Shown here: positions 32,957 through 44,491 of the stretch, piece by piece
Layout of the letters: the number at the start of each line of letters is the position of its first letter
How positions within the stretch are numbered: the stretch's first letter is position 1
Source of the DNA: Triticum aestivum
Lineage: Eukaryota > Streptophyta > Magnoliopsida > Poales > Poaceae
Direction: 5' to 3'
Length of the DNA: 64,000 nt
Assembly: GCF_018294505.1 (NCBI RefSeq)
Contig: NC_057807.1
Coordinates: 271,293,369 to 271,357,368 of the forward strand
Position numbers and translations under genes: made by a program
Notes under the pieces: model-generated
What the model was told of the DNA's origin: nothing
Seen by the model: the letters and a program-made list of their open reading frames with translations, nothing else
Database searches by the model: none

Positions 32957-34775
32957 CTGAAAGATAGCAGAAAGATATGCAAAAATAATCAGCAGATTGT
33001 ATTGGCTAATTTGAGATAGGGATTGCTATTAGATAAATAGCAAAACGTAAAATAAAGCCAAAAGCGCTGGAAAAATCACTCATGAATTTTTTTCTAGAAC
33101 ATGCTGCTTGAGTTGGTAATCAGTTGGTAATCATTCTTGGTGATTTATCCGATATACTGATGAATCATCCTTTGCAGTGCATGACTTGAATGGATTTCTG
33201 AATTCCAAACAGTATGCTGTCGTGGTGTTTGATTAGTGTCTTCTGTGAATCTGTACCAAAACAGACTAGACAGCAGACCAAGGCCATGAATCGGTTGATT
33301 CAACAGGGAAGGAAGGGACAGCAGGTTATAAAACGAGCTTGGGGATTAACTGGCCTGAAACTTAAACAGGGCCGCCCTGACGATGGACTCAAGCTCCAGG
33401 TTTGCTCGCCTAGCACGTCCTAATTACATTGGCTCTTGTCAAAATGTCTAGCAGATGGATAATGAATTCATTATGTGATGCCACATAGATATTCAAAGTC
33501 ATAGTCCTGCATGTATGCACGTACCTCTTCCTAATGGCATGATGTAGTCTTACTTGATCTGCAACTTTTGCTACTAGCCTAATGAAGAGCCTTTTATACA
33601 TCCTTGCAGATAAAAAATGAATTGAATTATGAGCATCAGACAACTACGATCAATTTCCCGGTTATACCTGAAATAAAAGTGGCCGACCAAATGAAAGGAG
33701 GGATGCTTTCCTTGATGTGAGATTGTATAGATTATCTTACTTGATCTGCAATATTTCTTTGGATTTCTTTTTTATGAAAGACACATGACACATAGTTTGC
33801 TGGATGGGTCTAAGATAAATATTTTAGTTATAGGAGGATATTTTGAACGAGTAGTAGTATTACCACCATTTACTTGGTCTGTTGTGCTTTCGGTAGAGCT
33901 TTCATATTTCAACACAAAAACAACAATTCAAGTTGGGACCAGAATCGCACAAACATCAAGCTCAAAGGAAATATTAGTTGGGAGTGATCAAGTATTCATT
34001 TTCTTAGTGATCTAATAGGTCTTATATTTGTTTAGAGAGGGAGTATGTTTCTAGATAGCCGTCAATTCCAATGTTTCGTTTATTTACTGTCTGAATATGA
34101 AGAAGATAGGTTTGCAATGTAGCTTTTTACATGATAATGTAACAAACATTTATGTCTTATAACTGCAAACATTTTTTTTAGTCCGTCACCGAGCAAATGT
34201 TTGGGAGTTGGAAATTATTTGGATACACATGATCTCAGCAAAGAAAGATTCACACATACTGCAACCAAAGGAGCTCCTTCACTCTCTATGCACCTAGAGA
34301 AATTATCCTTAATTACGAGCAGTACCCTATATTTAGTTGTGGTTCTAACATAGTAGAGATGTGGTTAGAATACCTACTGCTCTGAACTATTAAGTGGTTT
34401 GCACAAATCACCGATTCCCTCGTGCAGTGTACAATGTGATATTGATCATCATAGGATCAAACTTAATACAGGAAGTACGCACTTAATTGTTTCTGAACTA
34501 TACTACTTTGTATGTTCATTCTCCTTTCCTTTTAAATCTCTAATTTAGTTGCAAGTATTTTATTTGTTATCATTTGGCTTCTTAATAAGAAATTTAGCAA
34601 GCAACTACTCGACTGATGAAAGAGATGTTGACCATTTTTGCTGCAGTGAGGTGCATTCTCGATCATGTTAATAATCTGTGAGTGCCTGGTTGAGTCTCGG
34701 AGAGAGAGAGAGAGAGAGATCGTACCGGATCCAAAGCAACAGGAGCCAAGCTGCGAGAAATCCATGAACGGTGGC
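32957..34775. other. CACTA interior, right part
   Basis: AT-rich, with no assigned gene. It would hold the upstream CIPK introns and exons if they were captured, but I could not find the glycine loop or HRDLKPEN on the minus strand. A (GA)n run lies at about 34702-34719. Confidence 0.4.
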
Positions 34776-35012
34776 TCAGATCCCGCGCCAGCCCGACCAG
34801 CCCCTCGAACGGTACACATCAAGGGCCCCGCCTCTCGGTCCACAGCCCGCGCCGCCGCGGACATCCCGAGCCCCGTGGAGTGCGCCGCCGGCCGCAGGCG
34901 CCGCGACGGTGGTGGTCCCGCTCATGGAGTCGTCCATGGCCGCCGCCGCGTGCATCTCCTCATTGACCCCGACTATCGACCACCGGAACGCGAAGAGGAG
35001 GGAGGGGCTCAC
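34776..35012 (-). pseudogene. GC-rich exon-like segment in CACTA (possible captured first exon)
   Basis: An abrupt GC-rich island in AT-rich DNA. On the minus strand it reads [20 protein letters not shown], then Gly/Arg-rich sequence. Further down (about 34730) CCG followed by GTACGATCTCTC looks like a splice donor. Position and strand are upstream of the CIPK fragments, so it may be a 5' exon of the same or another captured gene. I recognise no domain, and opposite-strand frames are also open, as GC-rich DNA allows. Confidence 0.35.
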
Positions 35013-35250
35013 GACGCAGCAGGGCTGGCCGATGGAGGAGTAGCAACAGGGCGGCGGCGGGGCTCCTAGGGCGCAGAAGGAGGAGGAGGAGGTGGGAGGG
35101 AGCGGCGACGGGTGAGGAAGGAAGGAGCAAGGAAGGAAGGAGTGTGCGGATGAGATGTGAACGTAGTATTTTTTTTACCTGGATGGGTGGGCAGAGAGGG
35201 AGGGGATAACCCCACAGTTTTTTATTTACCTAGAAAAAAATAACCCCATC

Positions 35251-36050
35251 TCTTTGCTATCTGCTGGCAGATGGCAAAGAGGTGGGGCTGGTACGCCGTT
35301 ACACTCGTGACGGCCACAGGATTTGCCAACCTCTTTTCCATCTGCTGGCAGATGGCAAAGATTATTTGCCATCCACTAGCAGATGGCAAAGAATTGGCTG
35401 ATGGCAACCATGTTCTTTGCCGTCTGTCAGTTCTTTGCCATCTGTTTTTTATAAGCAGATGGCAAAGACGTTCTTTGCCATCAGCTGGCAGATGGCAAAG
35501 AGCTGGCTGATGGCAAATTCCCTGTTTCCAGTAGTGGTAGAACTTGATGAGGTAACTGTACCTGCTCCCTTATTGGAAAGTAGTTCATTACAGAAACCGG
35601 TTCCTATGACGCCTACACCTCTATTTTTTATAAGCAGATGGCAAAGACGTTCTTTGCCATCAGCTGGCAGATGGCAAAGAATCTTTGCCGTCTGCTGGCA
35701 GATGGCAAAGAGGTGGGGCTGGTACGCCGTTACACTCGTGACAACCACAGGATTTGCCAACCTCTTTTCCATCTGCTGGCAGATGGCAAAGATTATTTGC
35801 CATCCACTAGCAGATGGCAAAGAATTGGCTGATGGCAACCATGTTCTTTGCCGTCTGTCAGTTCTTTGACATCTGTTTTTTATAAGCAGATGGCAAAGAC
35901 GTTCTTTGCCATCAACTGGCAAATGGCAAAGAGCTAGCTGATGGCAAATTCCCTGTTTCCAGTAGTGGTAGAACTTGATGAGGTAACTGTACCTGCTCCC
36001 TTATTGGAAAGTAGTTCATTACAGAAACCGGTTCCTGTGACGCCTACACC
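35251..36050. repeat. 431-bp-offset direct duplication of CACTA tail plus host flank
   Basis: Unit A 35251-35619 and unit B 35682-36050 align without gaps at an offset of exactly 431 bp, with about eight differences by eye. Each unit has the right subterminal repeats, the CACTA terminus, the GTA TSD and about 80 bp of Copia coding sequence ending GACGCCTACACC. The 62 bp between units (35620-35681) copy the tail segment at about 35443-35500. Because host sequence is included, the duplication happened after insertion. Confidence 0.9.
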
Positions 36051-36906
36051 AATTAGTGAGGAAGTTAATGATATTGATCATGAAACTTCAGATCAAGTTA
36101 CTACCGAACCTCGTAGGTCAACCAGAGTAAGATCCGCACCATAGTGGTACGGTAATCCTATTCTGGAGGTCATGTTACTTGACCATGGTGAACCTACGAA
36201 TTATGAGGAAGCGATGATGAGCCCACATTTCGCAAAATGGCTTGAGGCCATGAAATCTGAGATGGGATCCATGTATGAGAACAAAGTATGGACTTTGGTT
36301 GACTTACCCGATGCTCGGCAAGCCATAGAAAATAAATGGATCTTCAAGAGGAACACAAACGTTGATAGTAGTGTTACTATCTACAAAGCTAGAATTGTCG
36401 CAAAAGGTTTTCGACAAGTTCAAAGGTGTTGACTATGATGAGAGTTTCTCACTCGTATCTATGCTTAAGTCTGTCCGAATCATGTTAGCAATTGCCGCAT
36501 TTTATGAAATCTGGCAAATGGATAAACAAAACTGCATTCCTTAATGGATTTATTAAAGAAGAGTTGTATATGATGCAACCAGAAGGTTTTGTCGATCCTA
36601 AAGGTGTTGACAAAATGTGCAAGCTCCAGCGATCCATCTATGGACTGGTGCAAGCATCTCGGAGTTGGAATATACGCTTTGATGAGTTGATCAAATCATA
36701 TAGTTTTATACAGACTTGCGGTGAAGCCTGTATTTATAAGAAAGTGAGTGGGAGCTCTGTAGCATTTCTAATTTTATATGTGGATGACATATTGCTGATT
36801 AAAAATGATATATAATTTCTGGATAGCATAAAAGGATATTTGAATAAAAGTTTTTCAAAGAAAGACCTCAGTAAAGCTACTTACATGTTGAGCTTCAAGA
36901 TCTATT
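35971..36906 (+). pseudogene. Copia RT of plus-strand Angela-like element (5' part)
   Basis: Resumes ELDEVTVPAPLLESSS directly after the CACTA TSD. It continues SEEVNDIDHETSDQVTTEPR and a TAG after VRSAP (about 36142), then MLLDHGEPTNYEEAMMS and the RT start ENKWIFKRNT. A shift near 36425 separates it from VDYDESFSLVSMLKS. Another near 36520 precedes FLNGFIKEELYMMQPEGF and IYGLVQASRSWN. The catalytic YVDD is intact in FLILYVDDILLI. It stops at 36906, inside KIY, where the minus-strand Angela-like element is inserted; coding resumes at 61437. Confidence 0.9.
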
Positions 36907-38649
36907 TGTTGAGGAACGTAGTAATTTCAAAATTTATCCTACGCACACGCAAGATCATGGTGATGGAATAGCAACGAGAGGGGAGAGTGTTGTCCACGTA
37001 CCCTCGTAGACCATAAGCGGAAGCGTTATGACAACGCGGTTGATGTAGTCGTACGTCTTTACGATCCGACCGATCCAAGTACCGAACGTACGGCACCTCC
37101 GAGTTCAGCACACGTTCAGCTCGATGACGATCCCTGGGCTCCGATCCAGCAAAGCTTCGGGGATGAGTTTTGTCAGCACGACGGCGTGGTAACGATGATG
37201 ATGTTCTACCGGCGCAGGGCTTCGCCTAAACTCCGCGACGATATGACCGAGGTGGAATATGGTGGAGGGGGGCACCGCACACGGCTAAGGAACGATCCGT
37301 AGATCAACTTGTGTGTCCTAGGGTGCCCCCTGCCCCTGTATATAAAGGAGCAAGGGGGGAGGCTGGCCGGCCCTTGTGGGCGCGCCAAGGAGGAGGAGTC
37401 CTCCTCCTAGTAGGAGTAGGACTCCCCCTTTCCTACTCCTACTAGGAGGGGGAAGGAAGGGGGAGAGGGGGAAGGAAAGAGGGGGGGGGCGCCGCCCCCC
37501 CTCCTAGTCCAATTCGGACCAGAGGGAGAGGGGGCGCACGGCCCACCCTGGCCGCCCCTCTCTCTTTCCACCAAGGCCCATGTGGCCCATTTTCTCTCCC
37601 CGGGGGGTTCCGATAACCCTCCGGCACTCCGGTTTTCTCCGAAAACGTCCGGAACACTTCCGGTGTCCGAATATAGTCGTCCAATATATCAATCTTTATG
37701 TCTTGACCATTTCGAGACTCCTCGTCATGTCCGTGATCACATCCGGGACTCCGAACAAACTTCGGTACATCAAAACTTATAAACTCGTAATAAAACTGTC
37801 ATCGTAACGTTAAGCGTGCGGACCCTACGGGTTCGAGAACTATGTAGACATGACCTAGAACTATTCTCGGTCAATAACCAATAGCAGAACCTGGATGCCC
37901 ATATTGGTTCCTACATATTCTACGAAGATCTTTATCAGTCCAACCGCATAACAACATACGTTGTTCCCTTTGTCATCGGTATGTTACTTGCCCGAGATTT
38001 GATCGTCGGTATCCAATACCTAGTTCAATCTCGTTACCGGCAAGTCTCTTTACTCGTTACGTAATTCATCATCCCGTAACCAACTCATTGGTCACATTGC
38101 TTGCAAGGCTTATAGTGATGTGCATTACCGAGAGGGCCCAGAGATACCTCTCCGACAATCGGAGTGACAAAACCTAATCTCGAAATACGCCAACTCAACA
38201 TGTACCTTCCGAGACACCTGTAGTACTCCTTTATAATCACCCAGTTACGTTGTGACGTTTGGTAGTACCCAAAGTGTTCCTCCGGTAAACGGACAGTTGC
38301 ATAATCTCATAGTTACAGGAACATGTATAAGTCATGAAGAAAGCAATAGCAATATACTAAACGATCAAGTGCTAGGCTAACGGAATGGGTCATGTCAATC
38401 ACATCATTCTCCTAATGATGTGATCCCGTTAATCAAATGACAACACATGTCTATGGTTAGGAAACATAACCATCTTTGATTAATGAGCTAGTCAAGTAGA
38501 GGCATACTAGTGACTATATGTTTGTCTATGTATTCACACATGTATCATGTTTCCGGTCAATACAATTCTAGCAAGAATAATAAACATTTATCATGATATG
38601 AGGAAATAAATAATAACTTTATTATTGCCTCTAGGGCATATTTCCTTCA
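36907..38649 (-). repeat. 3' LTR of minus-strand Angela-like element
   Basis: 1743 bp. The minus-strand TATA box TTTATATA is at 37338-37346. U3 contains strong inverted repeats (about 37384-37460, GGAGGAGGAGTCCTCCTCC and TAGGAGTAGG...CCTACTCCTA). The polypurine tract GTGGGAGAC adjoins at 38650-38660. Confidence 0.95.
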
Positions 38650-38682
38650 GTCTCCCACTTGCACTAGAGTCAATAATCTAGA

Positions 38683-41600
38683 TTACATAGTAATGATTCT
38701 AACACCCATGGAGTCTTGGTGTTGATCATGTTTTGCTCGTGAGAGAGGCTTAGTCAATGGGTCTGCAACATTCAGATCCATATGTATCTTGCAAATTTCT
38801 ATGTCTCCCACTTGTACTTGGTCCCGGATGGAATTGAAGCGTCTCTTGATGTGCTTGGTCCTCTTATGAAATCTGGATTCCTTTGCCAAAGCAATTGCAC
38901 CAGTATTGTCACAGAAGATCTTCATTGGTCCCGATGCACTAGGTATGACACCTAGATCGGAAATGAACTCCTTCATCCAGACTCCTTCATTCGCTGCTTC
39001 CGAAGCAGCTATGTACTCCACTTCACATGTAGATCCCGCCACGACGCTTTGTTTAGAACTGCACCAACTTGCAGTTCCACCGTTTAATAAAAACACGTAT
39101 CCGGTTTGCGATTTAGAATCATCCGGATCAGTGTCAAAGCTTGCATCGACGTAACCATTTACGACTAGCTCTTTGTCACCTCCATATACGAGAAACACAT
39201 CCTTAGTCCTTTTCAAGTATTTCAGGATGTTCTTGACCGCTGTCCAGTGATCCACTCCTGGATTACTTTGGTACCTCCCTGCCAAACTTATTGCTAAGCA
39301 TACGTCAGGTCTGGTACACAGCATTGCATACATGATAGAGCCTATGGCTGAAGCATAGGGAATATCTTTCATTTTCTCTCTATCTTCTGCTGTGGTCGGG
39401 CATTGAGTTTGACTCAACTTCACACCTTGAAGCATGGGCAAGAACCCTTTCTTTGCCTGATCCATTTTGAACTTTTTCAAAATTTTATCAAGGTATGTGC
39501 TTTGTGAAAGTCCTATTAAGCGTCTTGATCTATCTCTATAGATCTTGATGCCCAATATGTAAGCAGCTTCACCTAGATCTTTCATTGAAAAACTTTTATT
39601 CAAGTATCCCTTTATGCTATCCAGAAATTCTATATCATTTCCAATTAATAATATGTCATCTACATATAATATCAGAAATGCTACAGAGCTCCCACTCACT
39701 TTCTTGTAAATACAGGCTTCTCCAAAAGTCTGTATAAAACCATATGCTTTGATCACACTATCAAAGCGTTTATTCCAACTCCGAGATGCTTGCACCAGTC
39801 CATAAATGGATCGCTGGAGCTTGCACACTTTGTTAGCACCTTTTGGATCAACAAAACCTTCTGGCTGCATCATATACAACTCTTCTTCCAGAAATCCATT
39901 CAAGAATGTAGTTTTGACATCCATTTGCCAGATTTCATAATCATGAAATGCAGCAATACCTAACATGATTCGGACAGACTTAAGCATCACTACGGGTGAG
40001 AAAGTCTCATCATAGTCAACCCCTTGAACTTGTCGAAAACCTTTCGCAACAAGTCAAGCTTTATAGACAGTTACATTACCATCAGCGTCAGTCTTCTTCT
40101 TAATGATCCATTTATTCTCAATGGCTTGCCGATCATCGGGCAAGTCAACCAAAGTCCATACTTTGTTCTCATACATGGATCCCATCTCAGATTTCATGGC
40201 CTCTAGCCATTTTGCGGAATCTGGGCTCATCATCGCTTCCTCATAGTTTGTAGGTTCATCATGGTCAAGTAACATGACTTACAGAATAGGATTACCGTAC
40301 CACTCTGGTGCGGATCTTACTCTGGTAGACCTACGAGGTTCAGTAGAAACTTGATCTGAAGTTTCATGATCAATATCATTAGCTTCCTCACTAATTGGTG
40401 TAGTTGTCACAGGAATCGGTTCTTGTGATGAACTACTTTCCAACAAGGGAGTAGATACAGTTATCTCATCAAGTTCTACTTTCCTCCCACTCACTTCTTT
40501 CGAGAGAAACTCCTTCTCTAGAAAGGATCCGATTTTAGCAACAAACATCTTGCCCTCAGATCTGTGATAGAAGGTGTACCCAATGGTCTCTTTGGTGTAT
40601 CCTATGAAGACACATTTCTCCGATTTAGGTTCGAGCTTATCTGGTTGAAGTTTCTTCACATAAGCATCGCAACCCCAAACTTTAAGAAACGAGAACTTTG
40701 GTTTCTTGTCAAACCACAGTTCATAAGGCGTCGTCTCAACGGATTTTGATGGTGCCCTATTTAACGTGAATGCGGCCGTCTCTAAAGCATAACCCCAAAA
40801 TGATAGCGGTAAATCAGTAAGAGACATCATAGATCGCACCATATCTAGTAAAGTACGATTACGACGTTCGGACACACCATTTCGTTGTGGTGTTCCGGGT
40901 GGCGTGAGTTGCGAAACTATTCCGCATTATTTCAAATGTAAACCAAACTCGTAACTCAAATATTCTCCTCCACGATCAGATCGTAGAAACTTTATTTTCT
41001 TGTTACGATGATTTTCCACTTCACTCTGAAATTCTTTGAACTTTTCAAATGTTTCAGACTTATGTTTCATCAAGTAGATATACCCATATCTGCTCAAGTC
41101 ATCTGTGAAGGTGAGAAAATAACGATACCCGCCGCGAGCCTCAACATTCATTGGACCACAAACATCAGTATGTATGATTTCCAACAAATCAGTTGCTCGC
41201 TCCATAGTTCCGGAGAACGACGTTTTAGTCATCTTGCCCATAAGGCACGGTTCGTATGTACCAAGTGATTCATAATCAAGTGATTCCAAAAGCCCATCAG
41301 TATGGAGTTTCTTCATGCGCTTTACACCGATATGACCTAAACGGCAGTGCCATAAATAAGTTGCACTATCATTATCAACTTTGCATCTTTTGGTTTCAAC
41401 ACTATGAATATGTGTATCACACTATCGAGATTCAATAAAAATAGACCACTCTTCAAGGGTGCATGACCATCAAAGATATTACTTATATAAATAGAACAAC
41501 CATTATTCTCTGATTTAAATGAATAACCGTCTCGCATCAAACAAGATCCAGATATAATGTTCATGCTTAACGCTGGCACCAAATAACAATTATTTAGGTC

Positions 41601-42668
41601 TAAAACTAATCTCGATGGTAGATGTAGAGGTAGCGTGCCGACCGCGATCACATCGACTTTGGAACCATTTCCCACGCACATCGTCACCTCGTCCTTAGCC
41701 AATCTTCGCTTAATCCGTAGTCCCTGTTTCGAGTTGCAAATATTAGCAACAGAACCAGTATCAAATACCCAGGTACTACTGCGAGCATTAGTAAGGTACA
41801 CATCAATAACATGTATATCACATATACCTTTGTTCACTTTGCCATCCTTCTTATCCGCGAAATACTTGGGGTAGTTCCGCTTCCAATGTCCAGTCTGCTT
41901 GCAGTAGAAGCACTCAGTTTCAAGCTTTGGTCCAGACTTGGGTTTCTTCTCTTGAGCAGCAACTTGTTTGCTGTTCTTCTTGAAGTTCCCCTTCTTCTTC
42001 CCTTTGCCCTTTTTCTTGAAACTGGTGGTCTTGTTAACCATCAACACTTGATGCTCCTTCTTGATTTCTACCTCCGCGGCTTTTAGCATTGCGAAGAGCT
42101 CGGGAATAGTCTTGTCCATCCCTTGCATATTATAGTTCATCACGAAGCTCTCGTAGCTTGGTGGCAGTGATTGGAGAATTCTGTCAATGACACTATCATC
42201 AGGAAGATTAACTCCCAGTTGAATCAAGTGATTATTATACCCAGACATTTTGAGTATGTGTTCACTGACAGAACTATTCTCCTCCATCTTGCAGCTATAG
42301 AACTTATTGGAGACTTCATATCTCTCAATCCGGGCATTTGCTTGAAATATTAACTTCAACTCCTGGAACATCTTATATGCCCCATGACGTTCAAAACGTC
42401 GTTGAAGACCCGGTTCTAAGCCGTAAATCATGGCACACTGAACTATCGAGTAGTCATCGGCTTTGCTCTGCCAGACGTTCTTAACATCGTCAGTTGCATC
42501 AGCAGCAGGCCTGGCACCCAGCGGTGCTTCCAGGACGTAATTCTTCTGTGCAGCAATGAGGATAATCCTCAGGTTACGGACCCAGTCCGTGTAATTGCTA
42601 CCATCATCTTTCAACTTTGCTTTCTCAAGGAACGCATTAAAATTCAACGGAACAACAGCACGAGCCAT
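38683..42668 (-). pseudogene. Gag-pol polyprotein of minus-strand Angela-like Copia, lightly damaged
   Basis: About 1330 codons in Copia order. Gag starts at 42668 (MARAVVPLNFNAFLEKAKLK). The zinc knuckle CFYCKQTGHWKRNY (about residues 255-268) has Tyr in place of its last Cys. Protease WVFDTGS is intact. A 2-bp insertion near 41420 shifts the frame. Integrase follows: pre-integrase LGHIGVKRMKKLHTDG, then D,D,E in IIHTDVCGPM, LRSDRGGEYLSYEF and NGVSERRNRTLL. RT has FLILYVDDILLIGND. RNase H has DASFDTDPDDSKSQTGYVF. Stops occur at 40927-40929, 40279-40281 and 40054-40056 (CGA to TGA). The last 435 codons (39990-38683) are open to the end DPLTKPLSRAKHDQH. One frameshift, three stops and the lost zinc ligand make it inactive. 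Confidence 0.95.
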
Positions 42669-43904
42669 CTATCTACACCAAACATAGACAAGCAAAATAC
42701 TATCAGGTACTAAGTTCATGATAAATTTAAGTTCAATTAATCATATTACTTAAGAACTCCCACTTAGACAGACATCTCTCTAGTCATCTAAGTGATCACG
42801 TGATCCAAATCAACTAAACCATGTCCGATCATCACGTGAGATGGAGTAGTTTCAATGGTGAACATCATTATGTTGATCATATCTACTATATGATTCACGC
42901 TCGACCTTTCGGTCTCCGTGTTCCGAGGCCATATCTGTATATGCTAGGCTCGTCAAGTTTAACCCGAGTATTCCGCGTGTGCAACTGTTTTGCACCCGTT
43001 GTATTTGAACGTAGAGCCTATCACACCCGATCATCACGTGCTGTCTCAGCACGAAGAACTTTCGCAACGGTGCATACTCAGGGAGAACACTTCTTGATAA
43101 TTAGTGAGAGATCATCTTAAAATGCTACCGTCATTCAAAGCAAGATAAGATGCATAAAGGATAAACATCACATGCAATCAATATAAGTGATATGATATGG
43201 CCATCATCATCTTGTGCTTGTGATCTCCATCTTTGAAGCACCGTCGTGATCACCATCGTCACCGGCATGACACCTTGATCTCCATCATAGCATCGTTGTC
43301 GTTACGCCATCTATTGCTTCTATGACTATCGCTACCGCTTAGTGATAAAGTAAAGCAATTACAGGGCGTTTGCATTTCATACAATAAAGTGACAACCATA
43401 TGGCTCCTGCCAGTTGCCGATAACTTCGGTTACAAAACATGATCATCTCATACAATAAAATATAGCATCACGTCTTGACCATATCACATCACAACATACC
43501 CTGCAAAAACAAGTTAGACGTCCTCTACTTTGTTGTTGCAAATTTTACGTGGCTTCTACGGGCTTAGCAAGAATCGTTCTTACCTACGCATCAAAACCAC
43601 AACGATAGTTCGTCAAGTTAGTGCTGTTTTAACCTTCGCAAGGACCGGGCGTAGCCACACTCGATTCAGCTAAAGTGAGAGAGACAGACACCCGCCAGCC
43701 ACCTTTAAGCACAAGTGCTCGTAACGGTGAAACCAGTCTCGCGTAAGCGTACGCGTAATGTCGGTCCGGGCCGCTTCATCTCACAATACCGGCGAACCAA
43801 AGTATGACATGCTGGTAAGCAGTATGACTTGTATCGCCCACAACTCACTTGTGTTCTACTCGTGCATATAACATCAACGCATAAAACCTAGGCTCGGATG
43901 CCAC
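42669..43904 (-). other. Leader and primer site of minus-strand Angela-like element
   Basis: The primer site (reverse complement TGGCATCCGAGCC) is at 43891-43903, one base from the LTR. The leader is non-coding and matches the leader of the plus-strand element. Confidence 0.85.
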
Positions 43905-44491
43905 TGTTGGGGAACATAGTAATTTCAAAATTTATCCTACGCACACGCAAGATCATGGTGATGGAATAGCAACGAGAGGGGAGAGTGTTGTCCACGTACC
44001 CTCGTAGACCGTAAGCGGAAGTGTTATTACAACGCGGTTGATGTAGTCGTACGTCTTCACGATCCGACCGATCCAAGTACCGAACGTACGGCACCTCCGA
44101 GTTCAGCACACGTTCAGCTCGATGACGATCCCCGGGCTCCGATCCAGCAAAGCTTCGGGGATGAGTTCTGTCAGCACGACGGCATGGTGACGACGATGAT
44201 GTTCTACCGGCGTAGGGCTTCGCCTAAACTCCGCGACGGAATGACCGAGGTGGAATATGGTGGAGGGGGGCACCGCACACGGCTAAGGAACGATCCGTAG
44301 ATCAACTTGTGTGTCCTAGGGTGCCCCCTGCCCCTGTATATAAAGGAGCAAGGGGGGAGGCCGGCCGGCCCTTGTGGGCGCGCCAAGGAGGAGGAGTCCT
44401 CCTCCTAGTAGGAGTAGGACTCCCCCTTTCCTACTCCTACTAGGAGGGGGAAGGAAGGGGGAGAGGGGGAAGGAAAGAGGGGGGGCGCTGC
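43905..44491 (-). repeat. 5' LTR of minus-strand Angela-like element, left piece
   Basis: Matches 36907-37490 of the 3' LTR. In the first 435 bp I count 14 differences by eye. It breaks in the G/C run before the long-LTR element; the last bases GCTGC are one copy of the TSD. Confidence 0.95.

Larger units (their letters stand above)
28761..35967. mobile_element. Non-autonomous CACTA transposon with captured gene fragments
   Basis: The left end reads GACTACTGAAAT (first base C to G). The right end reads ...CCAGTAGTG, whose reverse complement is CACTACTGGAAAC. The 3-bp TSD is GTA (28758-28760 and 35968-35970). Excision joins VSGRKV to ELDEV, as in the minus-strand Copia copy. Both ends carry subterminal repeats built on TTTGCCATCTGC. 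The 6-kb middle has no recognisable transposase but has pieces of a CIPK gene on the minus strand. An internal right end with TSD GTA also occurs at 35536/35537-35539, because the tail is duplicated. Confidence 0.9.
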
